From the NCBI GenBank assembly GCA_003541285.1, contig DPMS01000942.1:7358-13425 (forward strand): a stretch of 6,068 nucleotides of DNA, given 5' to 3'. The translations under genes and the position numbers were made by a program. Source of the DNA: Actinomycetota bacterium. Lineage in GTDB: Bacteria; Actinomycetota; Actinomycetes; Streptosporangiales; Streptosporangiaceae. The notes under the pieces are model-generated. The model ran no database searches. It saw only the letters and a list, made by a program, of their open reading frames with translations, and had not been told where the DNA came from. Positions 1 to 6,068 of this stretch are shown here, piece by piece; position 1 is the stretch's first letter; each line of letters opens with the position of its first letter.

Positions 1-45
1 CCGATGCCACGGCTTCATAGCCTTACCTTCGCCAGCGATATCCGA

Positions 46-58
46 GGGGGAAACCCCC
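46..58. other. Short GC hairpin (GGGGG-AAA-CCCCC)
   Basis: Five G (46-50), three A (51-53) and six C (54-59) form a perfect 5-bp stem with a 3-base loop. It could be part of a terminator for a gene ending at position 20, but the stem is short and no T-run follows (TTCG only). It could equally lie in the leader of a divergent gene. I see the symmetry; the function is a guess. Confidence 0.2.
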
Positions 59-93
59 CGTTCGCCCGGCATCCTGCCGTAGCCCACCTGTGC

Positions 94-99
94 TAGGCC
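94..99 (+). promoter_or_regulatory. Candidate -10 element for mfd
   Basis: TAGGCC at 94-99 resembles the actinobacterial -10 pattern (TANNNT, often TAGGCT or TAGGAT) except for its last base; the overlapping CATAAG at 99-104 is an alternative. No convincing TTGACA-like -35 lies 16-19 bases upstream. A start site near 105-107 would give a leader of about 75 bases containing the 126-143 hairpin. Very similar bases (CTAGGC followed by CATAA) lie ahead of eno. Confidence 0.25.
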
Positions 100-125
100 A
101 TAAGCTGGAACTGCCCCGCATTCTG

Positions 126-143
126 GCCAGGACCCTCCCTGGC
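126..143 (+). other. Stem-loop in the mfd leader
   Basis: GCCAGG (126-131) and CCTGGC (138-143) are perfect reverse complements around a 6-base loop (ACCCTC), ending 38 bases before the mfd ATG. It lies downstream of the candidate promoter, so it would probably be transcribed. No T-run follows, so it is not a typical intrinsic terminator. It may be a minor leader structure, a protein-binding dyad, or chance in GC-rich DNA. Confidence 0.3.
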
Positions 144-171
144 ACAAGTGCGGGTGTTTGTGCTGCCTAGC

Positions 172-177
172 GAAGGA
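172..177 (+). promoter_or_regulatory. mfd ribosome binding site
   Basis: GAAGGA sits 4 bases before the ATG at 182. The spacing is somewhat short, but this is the only purine-rich stretch near the gene start. It supports ATG 182 over the in-frame TTG at 158, which would place this sequence inside the coding region and add eight residues (MCCLAKDT) not expected in the family. Confidence 0.6.
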
Positions 178-181
178 CACT

Positions 182-3993
<3,812 letters not shown>

Positions 3994-3994
<1 letters not shown>

Positions 3995-4001
3995 GAAGGG
4001 A
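3994..4001 (+). promoter_or_regulatory. Ribosome binding site for the lipoprotein gene
   Basis: AGAAGGGA begins at the last base of the mfd stop codon and ends 7 bases before GTG 4009. This is good spacing for a start at 4009. The alternative ATG at 3991, which overlaps the mfd TGA in an ATGA arrangement, has only C/G-rich sequence upstream and would depend on translational coupling to mfd. Confidence 0.55.
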
Positions 4002-4008
4002 CGTCGTC

Positions 4009-4683
4009 GTGCTCCGCACTTCGATCACAGTGACCGCTGCCGTCCTGGCCGCCGTGGCCACCCTGGCCGCCTGCGGGCCCGTGCAGATGGGGTCGGCGGC
4101 GATCGTGGGCAGCCAGGGGATATCCGCCGCCACCTTGACCAGGGAGGTCGCCAATCTGCAGACCGCCTATAAGGCCAGCAAGGGGGCGATCCAGCTGCAG
4201 TTCCCGGCGTCGCAGACGCCGCAGCAGGTGCTGGGCTGGCTGGTGCGGTTCCGCATCCGCCGGCAGATGGCCGCCCGCAACGACATCACCGTGACCCGGG
4301 CGGACAGCCAGCGGGCGCTCGCCGCCATCGCAGCGCAGGCCCGGCAGAACCGGGTGACGCTGGCTGAGCTCGCGGTGGCCAACGGCCTGCCGCCGGATCT
4401 GCTGCCGGCCCTGGGCGAGTATCAGGCGATCGAGGTCGCCCTCGTCCGCAAGCTCGACGGCGGAACGCTGCCGACCACGCAGAGCGGGCTGCACGACCTT
4501 GGTGTGAAGTTCGACCGTGAGCAGTGCCTGGCAGCCAAGAGCCTGGCCATCCGGGTGAACCCCCAGTTCGGCAGGGTGGACTACGGCCAGCTGTCCATCA
4601 TCCCCGCCGCCCTGACGCTGTCAGCGCCGGAAGGTGGCGTGCCCACCCCGTCGCCCTCCCCGCAGCTGACCCCTGCGTGCTAG
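4009..4683 (+). CDS. SurA N-terminal-like lipoprotein
   Basis: This is a 224-residue exported lipoprotein. Arg3, a hydrophobic Ala/Val/Leu-rich stretch and the lipobox LAAC (19-22) predict cleavage before Cys22 and anchoring to the outer face of the membrane. The early mature part (SAAIVGSQGISAATLTREV, from 29) resembles the opening of SurA/PpiD-type chaperone N-terminal domains, followed by helices rich in Ala, Gln and Arg. NPQFGRVDYG (184-193) and a Pro/Ser/Thr tail resemble, from memory, actinobacterial proteins labelled SurA N-terminal domain-containing. No parvulin peptidyl-prolyl isomerase domain fits in this length, so a holdase or assembly role is more likely than isomerase activity, but the client is unknown. 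Cys173 and the final Cys224 are the only mature cysteines besides Cys22. GTG 4009 is chosen because of the well-spaced AGAAGGGA; ATG 3991 would add MRRDVV and give 230 residues. It is probably cotranscribed with mfd and mazG. Confidence 0.85.
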   Translation: MLRTSITVTAAVLAAVATLAACGPVQMGSAAIVGSQGISAATLTREVANLQTAYKASKGAIQLQFPASQTPQQVLGWLVRFRIRRQMAARNDITVTRADSQRALAAIAAQARQNRVTLAELAVANGLPPDLLPALGEYQAIEVALVRKLDGGTLPTTQSGLHDLGVKFDREQCLAAKSLAIRVNPQFGRVDYGQLSIIPAALTLSAPEGGVPTPSPSPQLTPAC

Positions 4684-4691
4684 TGGTCCCC

Positions 4692-4697
4692 GGGAGG
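4692..4697 (+). promoter_or_regulatory. mazG ribosome binding site
   Basis: GGGAGG lies 8 bases before GTG 4706, between the lipoprotein stop (4681-4683) and mazG. It favours 4706 over the in-frame GTGs at 4724, 4751 and 4754, none of which has a comparable upstream site. Confidence 0.7.
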
Positions 4698-4705
4698 CAC
4701 CCCGC

Positions 4706-5464
4706 GTGGGCGAGGCGCAGCCGGTGACGACGCCGACTGGGGGTGATGCCGTGGTGGGCGATGACCGGCCCGGGCTGGCGCTGCTGCGGCTGGTTGCGGT
4801 GATGGACACCCTGCGGGCTTCATGCCCGTGGGACGCCCGGCAGACACACGAGTCGCTCGCGCCGCACCTGCTCGAGGAGAGCTACGAAGCGCTGGACGCG
4901 CTGGAGAGCGGGGATCTGGCGGCACTCCAGGACGAACTCGGCGACGTCCTGCTCCAGGTCGTCTTCCACGCCCGGATAGCGGCCGAGCGCACCGACGCCA
5001 CCCGCTTCACGATCGACGACGTGGCCGAGGGGATCGTGGCGAAACTGATCCGCCGGCACCCCCACGTGTTCGGCGATGTCACCGTGTCCGGGCCGGATGA
5101 GGTCAAGGCGAACTGGGACGCCATCAAGGCGGCCGAGCGGGCGGAGGCAGGTGAGGCGGAAGCCTCGATGCTCGACTCGGTCCCGTTCACCCAGCCAGCG
5201 CTCGCCCTCGCCGCGCAGCTCCAGCGCCGTGCCGAACGGGCGGGGGCACCGGCGGAACTGGTCGGCCTACCTGATGAGGGGGCCGGTGAGGGTGGTGAGG
5301 CGGCAGGCGCCGGGGTCAGCGATATCGGGGCGGAGCTGTTCGCGCTCGTGGCAAGGGCACGTGAAGCGGGGCTCGACCCCGAGCTTGAGCTGCGGGCGGC
5401 GGCCCGGCGATACCGGGACCTGGTCCGCGCCTGGGAGCAGTCAGAGCACCGGCAGAGCCGCTGA
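4706..5464 (+). CDS. mazG: Nucleoside triphosphate pyrophosphohydrolase MazG
   Basis: This 252-residue cytoplasmic enzyme hydrolyses NTPs and dNTPs to the monophosphate and pyrophosphate; family members clear damaged nucleotides, and in mycobacteria MazG is reported to act on oxidised dCTP. The catalytic MazG domain spans about 24-147: CPWDARQTH (40-48), the magnesium-binding EESYE (57-61) and ELGD (77-80), then RRHPHVF (116-122) and NWDAIKAAER (136-145). The C-terminal half aligns by eye with the second MazG domain of E. coli MazG: PALALAAQLQRRAERAG (164-180) and ELFALVARAREAGLDPELEL (210-229) match its first and last helices. The segment that would hold its EExxE motif is replaced by a Gly/Ala/Glu-rich linker (190-206). 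So one active site is expected. GTG 4706 has a good ribosome binding site; the first 20 residues are a poorly conserved extension. It follows the lipoprotein by 22 bases with no terminator between. Confidence 0.96.
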   Translation: MGEAQPVTTPTGGDAVVGDDRPGLALLRLVAVMDTLRASCPWDARQTHESLAPHLLEESYEALDALESGDLAALQDELGDVLLQVVFHARIAAERTDATRFTIDDVAEGIVAKLIRRHPHVFGDVTVSGPDEVKANWDAIKAAERAEAGEAEASMLDSVPFTQPALALAAQLQRRAERAGAPAELVGLPDEGAGEGGEAAGAGVSDIGAELFALVARAREAGLDPELELRAAARRYRDLVRAWEQSEHRQSR

Positions 5465-5468
5465 GGCC

Positions 5469-5516
5469 GCTGCCGGGGCCGGCCAGCGCGGGCGCACCCG
5501 TGGTGAAACCGGCAGC
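5469..5516 (+). terminator. Possible terminator-like fold after mazG
   Basis: GCTGCCGG (5469-5476) pairs perfectly with CCGGCAGC (5509-5516). Inside it, CGGG (5489-5492) pairs with CCCG (5497-5500) around a 4-base loop, extendable by a G-T and a C-G pair. It starts 5 bases after the mazG stop. No T-run follows, and the 32-base outer loop is large, so intrinsic termination is uncertain; actinobacterial terminators often lack a T-run. It may only reduce read-through into eno. Confidence 0.3.
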
Positions 5517-5571
5517 ACCATCTTCGGCCCGGTGGCGGCGTGGCCGGTGCACTGGGCCCGGGTGGCTCTAC

Positions 5572-5577
5572 TAGGCT
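5572..5577 (+). promoter_or_regulatory. Candidate -10 element for eno
   Basis: TAGGCT fits the actinobacterial TANNNT -10 pattern and lies in the only relatively AT-rich stretch of the mazG-eno gap. A start near 5583-5585 would give a leader of about 35 bases. No good TTGACA-like -35 is visible at 16-19 bases; the sequence there (around 5547-5554) is inside an imperfect dyad CCGGTGCACTGG (5544-5555). A separate promoter fits the 154-base gap and the need for high enolase expression. Confidence 0.35.
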
Positions 5578-5607
5578 CCATAACCGACACCTCCGTGCAA
5601 CCCATTC

Positions 5608-5612
5608 AGGAG
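5608..5612 (+). promoter_or_regulatory. eno ribosome binding site
   Basis: AGGAG sits 6 bases before GTG 5619, near-ideal spacing and composition, and fixes that GTG as the start. The protein beginning there matches the usual enolase N-terminus. Confidence 0.75.
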
Positions 5613-5618
5613 TCACCC

Positions 5619-6068
5619 GTGGCTTCCATCGAAGCGGTCCATGCCAGGCAGATCCTGGACTCCCGGGGTAACCCGACCATCGAGGTCGAGGTGGTGCTTG
5701 ACGACGGCACGCTGGGCAGGGCCGCTGCCCCCAGTGGCGCCTCGACCGGCGCATTCGAGGCGGTCGAGCTCAGGGACGGCGGCGACGAGTACGGCGGCAA
5801 GGCGGTTACCAAGGCGGTCACGGCGGTGATCGACGAGATCCAGCCGGAACTGATCGGCTACGACGCCGACGACCAGCGTCTCATCGACCAGGTCATGATC
5901 GACCTGGACCGGACGCCGGACAAATCGCGGCTGGGGGCCAACGCGATCGTCGCGGTCAGCATGGCCGTGGCCAAGGCCGCGGCCGACTCGGCCAACCTGC
6001 CGCTCTTCCGCTACCTGGGTGGCCCCAACGCGCACCTGCTCCCGGTCCCGATGATGAACATCCTCAAC
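5619..6068 (+). CDS. eno: Enolase (N-terminal part, cut by window end)
   Basis: Enolase interconverts 2-phosphoglycerate and phosphoenolpyruvate in glycolysis and gluconeogenesis; it is a magnesium-dependent cytoplasmic enzyme. The 150 codons present start with ASIEAVHARQILDSRGNPTIEVEV, written here as residues 2-25 in two parts: ASIEAVHARQIL (2-13) and DSRGNPTIEVEV (14-25). The flexible loop PSGASTG (38-44), whose Ser42 is the equivalent of the loop serine that closes over substrate and binds the second magnesium, is intact, followed by FEAVELRDGG (46-55). RLGANAIVAVS near 109-119 and PVPMMNILN at the end are also typical. No frameshift is seen. About one third of the usual length of roughly 425-430 residues is in the window; the barrel with the catalytic Lys and the metal-binding acids lies beyond it. 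Read as GTG start with AGGAG 6 bases upstream. Confidence 0.97.
   Translation, partial: MASIEAVHARQILDSRGNPTIEVEVVLDDGTLGRAAAPSGASTGAFEAVELRDGGDEYGGKAVTKAVTAVIDEIQPELIGYDADDQRLIDQVMIDLDRTPDKSRLGANAIVAVSMAVAKAAADSANLPLFRYLGGPNAHLLPVPMMNILN

Larger units (their letters stand above)
1..181. other. Non-coding region upstream of mfd
   Basis: No gene can be supported here. The only frame open across much of it (frame 1, to a stop at 94-96) has about 68% G/C at third positions by my count (21 of 31 codons), clearly below the strong G/C preference of the genes downstream, and the region is less GC-rich overall. It holds a GGGGG-AAA-CCCCC hairpin (46-58), a candidate -10 element (94-99), a 6-bp hairpin (126-143) and the mfd ribosome binding site. 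The left edge is ambiguous. A + strand gene could end at the TAG at 18-20 in frame 3, or a divergent minus-strand gene could start at 18 (MKPWHR, with GAAGG at 30-26 seven bases ahead of its ATG). Too little is present to decide. Confidence 0.6.

Noticed and set aside
90..170. 26-codon frame starting at GTG 90 and ending 11 bases before mfd, as a possible leader peptide
   Set aside because: No ribosome binding site precedes it, it would start upstream of the predicted transcript start, and its composition is unremarkable.
158..181. Upstream TTG start for mfd adding eight residues
   Set aside because: The GAAGGA ribosome binding site would fall inside the coding region, there is no site ahead of TTG 158, and MSLAGLL at 182 is the expected type of actinobacterial Mfd N-terminus.
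4882..5754. 290-codon minus-strand frame over mazG and the start of eno
   Set aside because: Antisense shadow: it overlaps two clearly identified + strand genes and reads as Arg/Ser/Pro-rich low-complexity protein.

Overview
This window looks like ordinary core chromosome from a high-GC actinomycete (class Actinomycetia; I cannot name a genus). The basis is very GC-rich coding sequence with strong G/C preference at third codon positions, frequent GTG starts with purine-rich ribosome binding sites, a lipoprotein with a short Ala-rich signal peptide, an enolase N-terminus of actinobacterial type, and the mfd/mazG/eno neighbourhood, which is also found in Mycobacterium tuberculosis (mfd-mazG-lpqU-eno). 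All four recognisable genes lie on the + strand. I see no mobile element, CRISPR array, tRNA, rRNA or phage gene.

Layout: 1-181 is non-coding sequence ahead of mfd, with two short hairpins, a candidate -10 element and a ribosome binding site. 182-3994 is mfd, the transcription-repair coupling factor, complete with all motifs intact. It carries a 12-residue tandem repeat in the linker between its UvrB-like N-terminal half and the next domain. 4009-4683 (or from an ATG at 3991 overlapping the mfd stop codon) is a small lipoprotein resembling the N-terminal region of SurA-type chaperones. 4706-5464 is mazG, a nucleoside triphosphate pyrophosphohydrolase, 22 bases after the lipoprotein. 5465-5618 is a 154-base gap with a possible terminator-like fold and a candidate promoter. 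5619-6068 is the first 150 codons of eno (enolase), cut by the window end.

How the genes work together: mfd, the lipoprotein gene and mazG are so tightly spaced that they are probably one transcript. Mfd removes RNA polymerase stalled at DNA lesions and recruits nucleotide excision repair. MazG removes aberrant NTPs/dNTPs, so both protect genome integrity. The lipoprotein is exported and its link to repair is not evident. Enolase is glycolytic and probably has its own promoter. The points most worth a second look are the recent-looking 36-bp repeat inside mfd, the SurA-like lipoprotein ending in a cysteine, the eroded second half of MazG, and a similar short element upstream of both mfd and eno. 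I did not find evidence of a previously undescribed multi-gene system.
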